Assembly (NCBI GenBank): GCA_003993805.1
Contig: RSEF01000006.1
Span: 31,042,453 to 31,106,452 of the forward strand
Origin: Himantopus leucocephalus
Taxonomy: Eukaryota; Chordata; Aves; Charadriiformes; Recurvirostridae
Direction: 5' to 3'
Length of the DNA: 64,000 nt
A program made the translations under genes and the position numbers. This document shows, in pieces, positions 1 to 13,494 of this stretch (position 1 is the first letter of the stretch; the number at the start of each line of letters is the position of its first letter). The notes under the pieces are model-generated. The model had not been told where the DNA came from, made no database searches, and worked only from the letters and a program-made list of their open reading frames with translations.

Positions 1-1488
1 TAAAATCGAGCACGGAAATTGGAATAAAATACTAATTACACTACATATAAATAATGTAAATATACTGTGTCAAATATAAATAGTATATTACACAAATATC
101 AGCATTCATACACACAAAAAATCAGCACAAGTCTTCCAGTTTAATCTATAGCTTGTTATAAGCACGTTTTACTGGAAAAAAAATGTAACTTGCTTATAGA
201 GGCAGTGCCTGAAAACCATTTAATGAAAGTAGAATAGCAACAGTAATAACTGAAAGTCATGAGTCTTTTCACTGAAGAGAAGAATCCAGAGGAAAAAGAG
301 GTACTCTTAAACTAGCTACATAATATCAGATAAAAATTGAAATGGAGCTTAAACTAACTTTCAAATGAAGCAAGGCGTATGGTGTTGTGTGCTGTCCTTG
401 GATAAATAACTTCATGATGGCAGCCAGTTTAGGTTAAGAATTAGGAGACTGCTCCATTTTGGTAGTCCTTGTCCACGCTTTGTATTCTTCTGTCGTAATC
501 TTCAAGAGGCTATAAGTGAATTATTTCTTCCATTTCACATCCATAGAACTGGCTGCATAGGCTCTTTTGAATAGGCTGGCTTCTACAGGAAATACCTCCT
601 GGCTTGCTCTTTTTGTGGCTTATGTCATCAGCTGGGAAGATGGAGGGGAAAAAATGGAAATTTCAGGGCCACAGACAACAAGAAGTCACTTAACCTCTCT
701 GCCTTTTTCATTGCTGTGGTAAAATAGTTTCCAGTTGTGTTTTATTATTCAGTCATAACAGCTATTGTGAATGGTTTTATTTGGTGTCTCTTTGCAGTTA
801 TTAATGATGTGATGTAAAATGTGGGTTTAAGTGCCAGTTTAATGAGCTGCTATCAAATTATCCTTTTGTGAGTTTTCAGCAACGGAATAGGTATATTTGC
901 AGTTAAGTAACTAAGAAAAAGTAGTTGGAAACTGATTTTTAGCTCAATTTTACAATTTACGAGCAAAGTGTCTATCTGTATCCATGTGTACTTTGAGCTA
1001 CCTTATGTTACATGCTTGTCACAACAGTTCAGTTTCTGCCAGGCTTCTCCAGTTTCCCCATGATTGAGTACAGGTGTTCCTAATGCAGCTGAAGTAGCTG
1101 GAGCACTGAATTCTCATCAGCCATCTCTGGTGGGACAAAGCTAAGGTTGAGAGAGAATTAATCGTAACTCTTAATTTCATATTTTCCAAAAGGTTTGGGC
1201 TTTTTCTTTGTTTTGTGTGTGCTGAACTCACACATGGGAGAGTGTGAGATACTGCCTGCCACCTGTAACAACGATGTGTTTTTCATTTAATCAAGAATAG
1301 CAGATAATAGTCTAATAACATCCAATTGCAGGTATTCTGATACATTCGTATAAAATTACTTCTTAAAACAAGTCCCTAGTTATTGCTGTATTTAGCATTA
1401 TAGAAAAATGATTTTGTATACTTAAAACTAGTATTGTGTTTTAGCAACAGTAAGCCTTAAACCTCTGTCTTTTGTGCATCTGTTCCAG
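1..1488 (+). other. Intron (5' part outside window)
   Basis: AT-rich intron sequence leading to the acceptor before 1489. It holds a MIR-like scrap at 668-735 and no other recognised element. No coding segment for the Kelch residues preceding SNSW was found, so the upstream exon lies outside the window. Confidence 0.7.
668..735 (+). repeat. MIR-like SINE fragment
   Basis: The stretch agtcacttaacctctctgcc followed by a pyrimidine-rich segment and gtaaaat matches the conserved core of mammalian-wide interspersed repeats, where cttaacctctctgcctcagtt precedes the gtaaaatgg block. Only the core survives. MIR-type CORE-SINE relics are expected in bird genomes at low density. The match is short, so this remains tentative. 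Confidence 0.4.
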
Positions 1489-1672
1489 GGTCTAATTCTT
1501 GGCTTGTACCAGAAACAAAAGGAGCAATTGTGCAAGGTGGATATGGCCATACTAGTGTCTACGATGAACTGACAAAATCTGTTTATGTCCACGGTGGATA
1601 CAAAGCGTTACCTGGCAATAAATATGGATTGGTGGATGACCTTTACAGATATGAAGTTAATACTCGGACATG
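1489..1672 (+). CDS. ATRNL1: ATRNL1 exon: Kelch repeat segment
   Basis: The exon encodes 60 whole codons from SNSWLVPETKGAIVQGG to VDDLYRYEVNTRT. It begins with two bases completing a split codon and ends with TG of a tryptophan codon. It carries the Kelch double-glycine signature twice (VQGGYGH and VYVHGGY), followed by the LYRYEV beta-strand and the conserved tryptophan. Kelch repeats form a beta-propeller in the attractin extracellular region. The acceptor follows tgcatctgttccag, and the donor is gtaagt at 1673. The next exon must supply a single base to finish the tryptophan codon, but the next visible exon (18843) begins with two bases of a split codon, so an exon is missing between them. 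Family identity is secure. Confidence 0.95.
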
Positions 1673-4335
1673 GTAAGTGGTATTTAAAATGTAGGAAACT
1701 AAGCTATTTCTTACTGAAAAGAAAACATAAACATAGAGTAAGGTTCTAGTAAAGTTGTGTATCCTTTGCATGTTGCAGAACAGTATATTATCTGCAAAAA
1801 AACGGAAGAATTGTGGTGAGGGATTAGACTTTAGCCAGCAGATTAATGGCATCAAAGGAATGCCAGGGAGGAAGCTTTGCACGTTCTGTGCATTAAGAGA
1901 AGGTTCTCCTATCCAGACACAACCACTATGCAGAAATAATGCACGTGTGCTGTTCCCACATGGTATGAACATACTGCTGATGCACATTCAAGTACCTGTT
2001 ATATAAATAAGCTGAGAAATCTAAGAGCTGTGGAAGGTTATTTCTCACAAAACTATCAGATATAAGAGAGAAAATTCCTGGTATTGTATAGAGATCCTTA
2101 AAGTTCTTGGTGTTTCTATTTTTATCAGTTCCTTGTCCCTCAAGTTTTTTGTAACTTATGAATGCTACTTATATGTTATGTATAGAAAGTGACCTGAAAT
2201 GTTTTTTCTTACCTTAGAGCTGATTTGAGATCAAGAACTATTTCTTGAAACATTTTATTCTTGCAATTTAATATTTATACTGAGCACTAATGACTTTTAG
2301 CACACAAGACTCGTTCTCAAATGTTGGAAATGCGGTTTTTATTTCACTGAGGCTCTTGATTTTTGAATGCCACTAACTCATGGCACTTGGAAACATTATT
2401 ACAAGGATTTTCTGTCCCTTTAATGTATTTTTAAATTGCTGGAATTTTAATGCTCTCTTATTATACTCTATTCTTGGAACAAAGTGATATTGTATCCTTT
2501 GATGGTCTGCTCAACAATATAATAATTATTGGAATATTTTTATTCATTCTTCATATCAAAACTAATAATGAATGCTTCTGTCTACTCTGTACTAATGTGG
2601 CATTCCCTGCAGCTTCTAGAGAACTTAACTCTTTTCTTTCATGAGTGTTACACTGGAAGTCAGGTGTACTGTGGTACTGAAAACTGACTGACAGACTGGG
2701 GTAATGACACTTACATAGTAATAAAATGTTTGTTTACTGTGTCTGTGACATCTTATAATCAGTTTTCAAAGCAGTCAGTGAGGTAACTGAGCCTGAATGT
2801 ACCATTGGCTAGGTGGGCTATGAGGAAGTGGTGGAACCATGATGGCTTTCTCATGCCCGTGTACACGGCTTTTTTCACACTCACATTTGCTCGTCCTCAC
2901 TGTCTCCGGTTTTCTCTTGCACTCGCTCTCTCTATTTCTCTGTCTGGTCTCACTGAGGTTCATATACTTGCTGAGTCTTGGCATAAAAAGCTGATTGCTT
3001 GTTTTATTGTGTGGCATGTGGGGTTTCCTTTCTTTATATCAATTAGGCATAAGCTTTGTGTTTCTTGGAATGTGAGGGGGCGATATCTTAATTCCTAGTG
3101 TGAACATTATTTCTAATACATTACGGAGAATTACAGCATGTGTAATACCTGCATTGCTTTCCATTACTTGCATGCTGCTGCAGTTGGCAACTGGGGGGCA
3201 ATGTGGTGCTGGGCTTAGATAATGGCCTCAAACAGTGGAAGCACCTGCTGGCTCCTGGGTATTTCTGTTACCATCACAATATCATCCTGCTGCATCACTT
3301 GGCATTGGTATAGTTAACATCGACTAATGTTTGCAGATACACGTATATGTGCATAAATAATGAATTCAGTGTAAAGTGTGCTGAGACTTTCACATAATTT
3401 GCATGGGGTTGATATGTGTTGGAGAGTTCTGAAGATTGCTCTCATCAGTGATGCTAATGAATAGTGAAAGTCATGGCCAAATTAACAAACTTGGTCTGTA
3501 TTGCACTTCCACTTCTGCTGAATCTTGGGGAAAAGTTCCTGTTATCAGGAGGGATGAAACTCAGTACACAAAAATTAGAGGGAAAAAAACCCCTGTACAA
3601 TGGGCTGGGGCAACACAGTGGGGTGACAAGTAGAAAAGTGATTAGACCAGCTCTTTAGGTCTTTAGTGATCAAGACAACTATTTGTAGACAACTGCAAGG
3701 CAGGATAATCAAGACAGAGCCTTGTGTATAGCAATTAATGTAAGTTAGGAGGTAGGAGCTGTAGAAAACTGGTAAAGCTAAAGACAGAAAGAAATCTATA
3801 GTCTGAATGGATAAGAACGTGTTCTTAATATATTATCGTTCCTTCAACTCATAGCAGCAGTATTTCTCCATTGCTAGTTGACAATAACTGTTAAAAATAA
3901 TGTTGTGTTCTATTTCTGTGTCATTCCTCACTTTATATGTTGTTAACTGGTGAGTTGAAACCAAACATCATGTTTTTCTGGGTAGATACTGTAAGTATTC
4001 TTTATCAAGCTAATTCCTGGTTAGAAAAACACACTTACGTGCTGCTCTATTTTCAAAGTATATTAAGCAGAAATACACAATAAAAAATGCAAGTCACTTA
4101 ACAGAACAAAAAAAAGGATTAAAAGCAGAAGCAAATTGGTGGGTACACTGGTGACTTGAAGGAATTATCACATTTTGAAGCAATAAAAAAAATCATTTAC
4201 TTTCATCTAGTCTTTGGTATTTCCTTTGTTACTTTCTAGGGATAGAGATATCTATTTAAAGGACAACATGAGAACTTAGGTTTAATGCCTTCCTCTCAGC
4301 TTGTTTAAACAAACGGTTTAGGCAAGTGGTCTGTG

Positions 4336-4379
4336 TGGTGGGTGGGGAACTGGCTGACAGGCTGTACCCAGAGGGTGGT
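4336..4379 (+). repeat. CR1 LINE ORF2 scrap at gap edge
   Basis: In one plus-strand frame the sequence reads GNWLTGCTQRV, the NWL-G-TQRVVVNG block of CR1 reverse transcriptase. It runs directly into the 100-N gap, so the element continues into unsequenced DNA. The sequence right of the gap (4480 onward) is not recognisable CR1. Confidence 0.6.
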
Positions 4380-4479
4380 NNNNNNNNNNNNNNNNNNNNN
4401 NNNNNNNNNNNNNNNNNNNNNNNNNNNNNNNNNNNNNNNNNNNNNNNNNNNNNNNNNNNNNNNNNNNNNNNNNNNNNNN
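4380..4479. other. Assembly gap of 100 N
   Basis: Exactly 100 Ns, the conventional placeholder for a gap of unknown size. The left flank is CR1 reverse transcriptase, which suggests that assembly broke in a repeat. It is the most plausible location for the Kelch exon missing between 1672 and 18843. Confidence 0.95.
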
Positions 4480-5454
4480 CCCGCCTCCTTTATTACCCCC
4501 AAATGGAAACCAAAACGTTTCCCCACAAGTAACACTTGAGAGGTTCCTAAAAAGGTTTGGAATTGGTTTGGAAAATGCATTGCTCAGTGCTTAAATCAAG
4601 GCACTACAATGGGGCTGAAGTGAAAATCAGGGGGTGGCAAAGCCAAGGCAGACGGCAGTCTGGACGGCGACGCAGGGCTAGTCAGGTGGCGATGCTCAGG
4701 AAGCTGAGAAAGGTGGAGCTGCCACAAGCTGAAGAGCAATTTGGAAACATAGGAAGTCCACACTGCAGGAAGCAGAGTGTAGGGAAACAGCCTCTTGGGA
4801 CACTGGGTTGTGGTAGATAGCAGGTTGTAGCTGAATAGACACAGGTTGGGGCTGATAGCTGAGATGCATGGATTTTGCTGGATGTCTTCCTCTGACAAGT
4901 TGCTCTCCCCGCCTCCTACCTTTTCTTATGCATTTCACATTAGAGTATTAATTGAAAGGTTCCTGCCTTTGAGACTGGAATACATTACCTGATCAGGGTA
5001 ATGCCCCACCCACAGTCTCGCATGAACAGTCTCGCTGAGCGGGAGGAAAATTCTGAGGGATACTGGCCCGTATAGACTAGTGGGATAGCTACATTAAGTG
5101 AATCAGGTCAATAATAGACTATAGAATACTTTTGTGTCATTATGTTAACGATAAACTGTTTCCATGGACAACAGCGCAATGAAAAGGGCTAAGCTATTTG
5201 TGCTTAGTTTCATGGAACAGAAGACAGTCTTAGGAGGATGGTGCTAAAAAAATGTTTACTTGTGAAGCACTGGAGCCTGCTACTATGCAGTACAAATGTC
5301 AAAATACAGAATTCATTTCCAGCTTCCCGAATTCAAAAGTAGAAGTGAATAGTAACAAAAGCACCCCACAAATCTTTGCTGACAACCAGTTGGGAGGAGG
5401 CTGGGCTGTCAGGGACAATGAGATGACTGGAAATGACAGTTAACATGAGACAGT

Positions 5455-6015
5455 GTTTAATGGAACAGGGTGCAAGTCATACACTTAGGAAATGATAAGA
5501 ATTTTCCCCTACAAACTGAAGGCACATTGAAATGACAGTGGCTTGCGTGTCTGAGTCAGGAGTGGCACGTGGCTGTGGAAGTGGCCTATGCCATCCTAAT
5601 GAAAAGAGGAGAGAAACATCGATGCCATTCTCAAGGCCCTGGATGTTTTTGTAGAACTTTGGCAACACACGTTTAAGAAACCGAACTCAAACAGAGCTCC
5701 GCGTGGTGAGTGGTATTAAGGCCGACTGAAGCATGAGGAGCCTTTAGGAGATAATAAAAGGATGTGGTATATTTAATTTCACAAGAGAGTGGCTGAGAGC
5801 TGCAAAGATTGTTGTTTATAAATATATGATAAGAATACACTTCGGAGGAAAAGCGTTTAAGGTAAAAGACAGTCTCAAGACAAGACTAGATGGCTGTAAG
5901 CTTTCAATCTGTAGAATGGTTCCAAACGTTAGAGCTGTGCAGTTATGGAAAAGCCTCCCTATAGGATTGCAGAGGCTGTAAATCTAAGGGAATTTAATGA
6001 GTCCATAATGTGTTT
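5455..6015 (+). repeat. Old, degenerate CR1-like LINE fragment
   Basis: Around 5470-5515 the plus strand reads CKSYTLGNDKNFPLQTE, resembling the CKxLHLGxxN block near the end of CR1/L3 ORF2. Around 5930-5985 it reads as AVQLWKSLPIG followed by EAVNLREF, resembling the WNxLP and later block at the very end of that ORF. The spacing fits the 3' part of an ancient amniote CR1 copy with several frameshifts. It is far more diverged than the CR1 copies at 13033, 42346 and 50207. Confidence 0.55.
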
Positions 6016-9000
6016 CCTGTCTTGTTTACTGCCGCTATTGTTCTTAACATAAATAGTTTTTCCCTTCCCTAATGTTCATGTCCATATTTTACGCATAGGC
6101 TGCAAATATAAACACACAGGTCACATGTGGGCCAAAAAGCACAGCCACTCGTACTGGGAACTAAAAATTAGGAAATGTGTCAGAGCACTCTGGGAAATGG
6201 ACTGGTGGATGATCCTGTTGAGAATAGCTTGTGGATAGCACCTGGATTTATTTTTGCCAAGCATTTATCATCTGAATACAGTGGTAGAAGAGGGTGAGAG
6301 ACGTAATCCTTTTTATAGGACTTGTTGATGGCTCTTTATGACTTTGTGTATTGATATCAACCATTCTGCATTTGTTCTCATAAGAAAATACAGTACATTA
6401 AGTACCAGGAACATATATGTGCTATTTCCTGCCAGTTTTGCTGAGCGTGCGAATAACGCCTTTTCAGAACAGTTGATTTATTTTTTTTTACTGTATCCCT
6501 GTATTATATATTCTGTAGCTTCTTGTAGGCATCTCATGATGTGAACTATTGATTTTGTTCTCACTTCAGTTTACATCTGGTTTTAATTTTTAATGAAATA
6601 GAGCTCCCTCCTCATTTTAGGGGATAATATTACTTACTGGTCTACATTTATTTGTAGAATGTGCACTTGAGAAATAATAGTATGAGTCCCAGGATCTGAG
6701 TAAGTGTAACTTTCTGACTCTCACACATCAGGACTATTTTATCCTACTTCATGAAGTAGTTTTTTTTGTGCTGTTTTTTTGTGGGTTTTTTTTTTAAGGT
6801 GGGACAATATTTTGTTTTTTCTAGTTCATGACAATATGGTATTCATATTTTCTTGCAAGTCATGTTCTCCATGTGTTATCAAACTGATGAAACACAAAAG
6901 AAATTGATGTTTTTTTAAAAAAAAAGTTTTGATCTATGAAGATTGATTTAATTCAGACTTAATCTTCTGTATTATTCATTTAACCAAATTAAAAACACAA
7001 TCTCACAGCACACACTAGATAAAGACATACTTTTTCAGAAAACATTAAATACTACTTTTACTAAGAAATGATTATGGAATGGGTATATTTCAGAATTTTA
7101 TTTACTCTGTATCATGAGTTTTTGAACAGTGCTTGGAAGAAAAAATATACGATGCTATCAGGATCACATTTCCTAGATACCTTGCAAGTGATGGAGTGTT
7201 ATGCTGTGTCTTGTAAAAAATGGGTGCTGTCTGGAAACCAGCTGAATCCTGGAGATAGAGCCTATACTATTTATGTTCCAGTTGGGCTATAGAGTACTTT
7301 TGATTATATCTCTTATTATATGTGACATAGTCTTATGGATAGATTGCTTCAGCTTTTTATTATCCATGAAAACACTTACTGTTTTTCATATTAATGTGAA
7401 ATAACTATTTGGGAGGATTCATCTTGGTTAAGTTTAGCTGCCTAAAACGTTGGTGTTTAATACAGCCTGGTAATCCAGACTCTTCCTCTAGTCAATGGAG
7501 GGAGATAAGTGTCTCCAGAGAGCCATTAATTTTACCAAGCTTAGGACAGAGTTGCTTTTTCGTCTTCTTTTCTGGAATCTGTCATTGCTGTCTGGGTACT
7601 GAACTTAGTCTACATGCGTAAGTTTTGGACAGTTGAACGTAAGTGTTATGAACCAAGAGGTCAATTCAGTCATTTAAAATGCTTACTGCATCTGAATATA
7701 TTTGTTAAAACTGAAGACTCAGAGATCTGGAGATGTTATAAAAGCAATTATGATGCCCTAACTTCCATAATTTAATATTGTTTTGTGTATTTACTTAAAT
7801 AGTAGTAAACGTATGATAAGTCCGCTGCATAAAATGAGCTTTAGAAACCTGGCCTTCGGTATGCTTTTGTCTTCCTCTGATATTTTACGACCAGACTTGT
7901 CGCCAAGTTGCTCTGTCAGCTCCTTAAAGATCCACAAATGGTTATCCTTATAGAGGTGGGGTGTTTTCTGACATTGCTCAAATTATGCTGAAAGAGGAAC
8001 CTTGGCAATGGTGACAGGGCTGCCACTGGGCTCAGTGTTGGATGCTGTGGTTCACCTGCAGTTTTCAGACTGATGTTGGTTATGGCTTCTCTTTATCTGC
8101 TGTTCACTGGAGTGCCATAGTTACTGTTCAGTACGCAAAAAGAAGCTGAAAGGCCTCAACTGGTGAGATCCTGCCTATTATGGATGTAATGTCACTGTTC
8201 AACCTGGGATGTTTATTCAATTCTTCCATTATAGCATTTTGAAAGATACTTGTAGCAGTTTTCTCATTTACAAAAAGAATTTCTGTAGGTGTATATAGCA
8301 AAAATATATATGCACTGCTTGTGAAAATCTGTGCTCCCTGACAACTCTTTGGAAATCAGGGAGTCACATCTGGAAAGGGCAGTTTGTATATAATCATCAT
8401 ACATAATAATGACAGTTAATACAAACTGGGATGTACGTGTCTGAAGATCTGGCTGCATACTTGAAAGATCAATTCCTATTAATTAAAAAATAAGATATTA
8501 TCTTGTTCTTAAGTCTTTGCTGTGTAATTGAGAAACTATATATTAGGACCTGTACCCTAAGTTGTCCCAATTCCTTAGCACTAATTTGCACTAAATAAAA
8601 ATCACATACCTTTGGGAGACAGACATGGTAGAAAGAAAGGAGATAATCACTTTCAATTCTACAAAGTGCTTAGATCCCACAGAGATTAGTTTAAATAAAC
8701 GTGTAATAGAACTAGAGAGGAAGCATGACACGTGTCAGTATTGATGTTTTGCTTATGTTTTCTTCTGGGCACTAAGTTTGACATTAGTTCAGTCTGCTTT
8801 TTTTTTTCCTTCAGGAACAAAATCACGAGTCAGTTGTTATTGGCCTCATGTTCACCGCTGTGTTTTCTGGCTACATAGTGGTAGAGTGGTTCCACCAGGC
8901 TAGTGTGCTGGGGAGTTTTTTTCTGAATACTTGATTAATTTAATTATATACATTGTATAAGGAATACAATATACTTCAGAGAGAAACTGTGGTGATCTGC

Positions 9001-10285
9001 CTGCTATACAAAGTTCTAGTCCAACACCTGCTCCAAATAAAGTATTACTGTTTTGCAGAAGTTACTCTAATGAGTACACATCTCAATAACTGGGCTGAAT
9101 TCTGTGAAAGGATAAGAGCAGTGAAATAAATAACATTCCATGCAAAGCAGTTCTTAATTTTTTAAACATTTATAAACAAAATGAAACCACTTCATGAAGA
9201 CATCTCATTCTTTGGCCATAACTAAGGATTATTTGGTGCAAGTTAGGAAAATTTGAGGACATGCTTTTTACATACATTTCTATGAATTTGAGCAAAAATA
9301 GCATACTTGAATCAGCTATCCAATGGGGTCCGGTGTAATTGAAATGAGCTAAAAGTTATTATGGATTCTTCTTGCTGCTCTTGGCCTTCTGGTATTGCAA
9401 CAACTCATGGAAAGCCCTCCCAGAGAACTCTGTGGTATTGTCCTGAAAAATACTAGAAGTTGCACTGTGAATATTCAGTCACACTCCATGTTTGGGTTAC
9501 AACAACAACAAGCTTTTTGGAACAAGATTGTATCTGGTAAACAGATTTTTAGCAAGAATCCTGCCACGCTGTTCTCTCCCGTAGGCTTGGGAAGAAAAGA
9601 GGGGTGCAGCATCACAGCTTTGTTTCTCCACTTTTGTCCTCAGCCTTTGTATCTGGTATGAAGGTTTAAAAAGCACATGATGTGTTTTTCTTACTTATGG
9701 TGTCCTATAATTACTGTTACAGTGCTGATAAATGTATTGTATAAAACTCATTTATAATCTGTGTGAGATTAACATTACTGGAAAGATTCTCTGTCTCTAA
9801 ATGTGTAGATTGTTAGTTGGAAGGCTGTGTCCATGCCTCTCTGAAGGAGAGCTCAATTTTCACACTGGGGAACCTGTTGAAGTACTAATTAAAAACAAAA
9901 ATCCCCAACCACCGCACTATATTTATAGAGGTATATGTATTAAATACATATTTGTATGTATGTATATACACAATTGAGCACATGTGCATGTTGAAGAACT
10001 TGTTTTCAGCTCAACTGCAGATAAAAAATTTCAAGGCTGTACTCAAAAAAACTAACAGATTTTTGAAGTATTAATTAGTTTGGGATTAATAACACCCCCT
10101 TCTCTTTTTTTTAATTTTAAAACTGATACGAGAGTCTCCCTGTGCTTGAAACTCTTGCATTTCTACTCCAATCAGTTCTTAGGAAAGTAGTTTAGATTAT
10201 ATTTTATGTGTATTCAGATGCAAAATTTGCAGATAAAAATAGATTAACCTGACACACAGAATCAGAATTTAAAACAGAGATTCTA

Positions 10286-10500
10286 ACTACTGAGANTGTG
10301 AAAGTATCATAAAAAAAAAAAAAAAAAAAAGAAAAAAAGAAAAAAACCCAAAGCTTTTTCTATGACCAAGGGTATTTATTTTAGTTCCTGGCCAAATGGT
10401 AATGTTAGTAAATATATTTCTGCATGCCTAAGGCAGTTCCTGTAGTTTCAGTGCATGAAGTGTTCAGTCTCTGTCCNTTTTTTTTTTTTTTTCACATATG
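10286..10500. repeat. Two homopolymer runs with single Ns
   Basis: A poly-A tract with interrupting G residues runs from about 10311 to 10346, and a poly-T tract follows an N at 10476. Single Ns at 10296 and 10476 sit close to or at the runs. This looks like sequencing uncertainty rather than biology. Confidence 0.8.
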
Positions 10501-13032
10501 CCAGTTGCTAATGTATCTGGTTATCCTAGAGATGTGTAGAGAATGACTGACAGGGAATGTCTACGAAAGTCAAAAACTGGAAGCAGCTGCCGTGTTCCAA
10601 TGGTTCCGTGCTTTCTCCTAGTGGTAGCTGTATTTCAGCATTGTCTGTATGTATGGGAGAAGTGCAATAACCCATACATTTAAGATGATAATGTACTCTG
10701 CAATGTTTCTTTTGTAAGTCTTGTTACTGTCTGGATTTCAATTTATTGTTATAGGTTAAATAATATGCAAATTCAATTGCTTATGGAAGACAATATTGCA
10801 TGTAAAATATTAAGTTTCAAACAAAGCTTAAACTTTTCCCGTTTGGAAAAAATTTGCAAGATTATCTCATGAGATTAACTTCAGTTTCACTTGTAATCGA
10901 ATGTATTGGTTGGATATTGTAATAAAATGAATTGTTTATTCATAAGTTGTTTGCTTGTAAAATAAGTTATTTCAACTCTAGTCTTTGTCATCAACAAAAG
11001 GAGTAATTTTAAATGTCTGTAAAGATTATCCCCCCCCAATGCAAACTCATCTATTTTTACAGTTCTCCCTCCTTCTGGAGTTAAAAATGGATTATCACTG
11101 TGCTATCACAAAGGAAATGTGAAGCATCAGCTGTGATAGATTAAGTTTTATGTGTTCCTGAGCACTTAAGTCATAAATGTAGTTCTGGTGCAGTCTATAG
11201 TAGCAATGACCTCTGCATCACTGTACTATTAGAGGAGCAAAACCGTAATAATATAATGAACTAATTGCTCCATGTAATAGTAAAGCTCAGGGTTGTTGGT
11301 ATTTTTTAATGTTGCTTAGGGAGTCACTGTTACTTATATAGACTCTGCTGTAGATGTTAGACCTATAGTTTATAGATCTAGTTAGATCTGTATGTTTCAA
11401 ACATATTTGCCTTTATGTTTTCCTGAGAGGAAGGAGATTTTTATTATCTGAATAAAGAAAAATACTTATGCAGCATGGAATGAATTGGAAAATATGTTTT
11501 CGGTTCATACCTAACTTCCATTGTTTTAGTTGTTTATGGTGTTTGTCTCACAAAAAAAAAAAGAGAACCAGACAGAAATATGATGTGTGTCCATATCTTG
11601 TGAATCAACATTTCTTCTTTTACCAGAGTGAAAACTAACCGAGTAGTTATTGGAAATATGTAAAGAGAACATACAAGCGAAATCTGACATTGGATTCTAC
11701 GTAGTACGTAGGGCAGCACTGCAGGGTTTAGAGAGCAAGATTGAGCAGAATCAATGTATTGGCATTTCAAATCTATTTTAAATACTTTAAAATTGAGAAA
11801 TGTTTTGATAACGTAAACATAAAGTAGGTAGTTTCGTATACCTTTTCTTAAAGCATAGCTCCAAATGTAGTAAGAGGTTGTCACTAAAACAGCCTGCTCT
11901 AGTGCAGAAATACAAATGTGATCCTAGAAGTAAAGTATGGAACACCAGTCACCCCTTTTTTAGACACTGTTCTAACAACTTTTGCTCCCTATTTTTAACA
12001 ATTTTTTTTTCCTGTTCCATTGAAGAGCATTAACTTGTAGTAGCGTAGAGTTACCTAGCTTGAACAACAGTTAGGGCATTTTCCTTGGAGAAAATCTGTA
12101 GGTTTAAATCCCATTTGGTAGGAAATGCTGCTGCTATATCTTGGATCACTACTCTAATTACTATTAAACTATATAAAAAAAGTCTTTTTTCCTTATATCA
12201 TATTTTGGAAGTATGAACCCTTTCCATTCTTTAAAGGGAACAGTGAGAGTGTTGCTCCGAGAGAGTTCCACCTGCAAGTTCTTAGTGGTCATGATGTTAA
12301 GTCTTCATTTCAGTCGTGAGTGCAGTCTTGGGCATTGCAGAGTAGGGGAGGAAAATGATGAGGTGTAAATAAGCTTATCTTCTGTCCAATGCTTAGAGTT
12401 TTTCATCTGGGTTTCTATAGTGTTTTCTGCAAAGGGAATATTTCGGTTCCTTGATGTTCCCATATATTCTTTACAAAGTTTTGTAGATTTGGGAGGGAGT
12501 TGTCAAGACTTTCAGNCATAGTTTTTTTTTTTTTTTTTAGTTGTTGAAAATAATTGAGATGTCCATAATACATTTAATAAAACAGATGAAGAAAGGGAAG
12601 AGTAATCACCTTTAAAAAAGCTTGTAGATATGTGGTTCTCTTTAGAATTTCATAAATGAAAATTTGAACTGGAGATAGTTGGATGCTCGACTTGTGTATT
12701 TTTCAAAACTGCTTTATTAACTTAACTCAGACATGAATTTAATGGAGCTGCATTAACTTACTTCTGCTCCAGGTCTGTTTAATGTTTAAATAATACATTT
12801 TTAAAAATCAGATGTGAATGGTAAGTGCAAACTTCATACTGCCCTCCACTCCTAAACATGTTTTTAATGGTATGTTCAATTGTATGTCTGAAGAGCAAAA
12901 GTCACTCAAAAAGGCTTGCAGGACTAACAGCTAGGATGCTATATTTCCGCTGTTTTTCCTTCAGTCACATTTCGGTAAATCTGATCTTAGTTAAATATTT
13001 TAAAGCAAATCTATGTTCAAGTGTTTTACTGA

Positions 13033-13330
13033 TAGAATCATAGAATTGTAGAATTGTCTAGGTTGGAAGGGACCCTTAAGATCATGAAGTCCAACCATCA
13101 ACCTAACAGTGCCAAAACCACCACTAAACCACGTCCCTAAGCACAACGTCTACCTGTCTTTTAAATACCTCCAGGGATGGTGACTCCAGCACTTCCTTGG
13201 GCAGCCTGTTCCAATGCTTAACAACCCTTTCTGTGAAGAACTTTTTCCTAATACCCAATCTAAACCTTCTCTGGCATGACTTGAGGCCATTTCCTCTTCT
13301 CCTAATGCTTGTTACTAGCAAGAAGAGACC
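13033..13330 (-). repeat. CR1 LINE 3' end, minus strand (outer copy, part 1)
   Basis: It starts with tagaatcatagaattgtaga, the reverse complement of the CR1 tail of repeated ATTCTATG units, then ggttggaagggacc. The minus strand encodes the last ORF2 residues, with [20 protein letters not shown] and [12 protein letters not shown]. This piece stops at agaagagacc, exactly where a plus-strand CR1 end interrupts it. Confidence 0.9.
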
Positions 13331-13494
13331 GCTGCCCAGGGAGGTGGTGGATTCGCCATCCCTGGAGGTGTTTAAAAAAAGGGTAGACGTGGTACTTGGG
13401 GACATGGTTTAGAAGTGGTTTTTGTCAGGTTAGGTTAATGGCTGGACTAGATGATATTAAAGGTCCCTTCCAACCTTAACGATTCTATGATTCT
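13331..13494 (+). repeat. CR1 LINE 3' end, plus strand, nested inside the outer copy
   Basis: It begins at gctgcccagggaggtggtgg and ends in ccttaacgattctatgattct, the CR1 3' tail in forward orientation. In plus sense it encodes [21 protein letters not shown]. It lies between two collinear halves of a minus-strand CR1, so it inserted after that copy and is the younger element. It is severely 5' truncated, as is usual for CR1. Confidence 0.88.

Noticed and set aside
1755..2006. 83-codon plus-strand open frame just after the first exon
   Set aside because: It lies in intron sequence past a good donor, has no family resemblance and shows no splice signals of its own.
4596..4938. Overlapping minus-strand open frames of 80-100 codons
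   Set aside because: No recognisable domain, mutually overlapping frames and location beside an assembly gap; treated as chance.
5821..5860. ttcggagg considered as part of the missing Kelch exon (FGG motif)
   Set aside because: Neighbouring codons do not give the expected residues, and the region fits an old CR1-like repeat.
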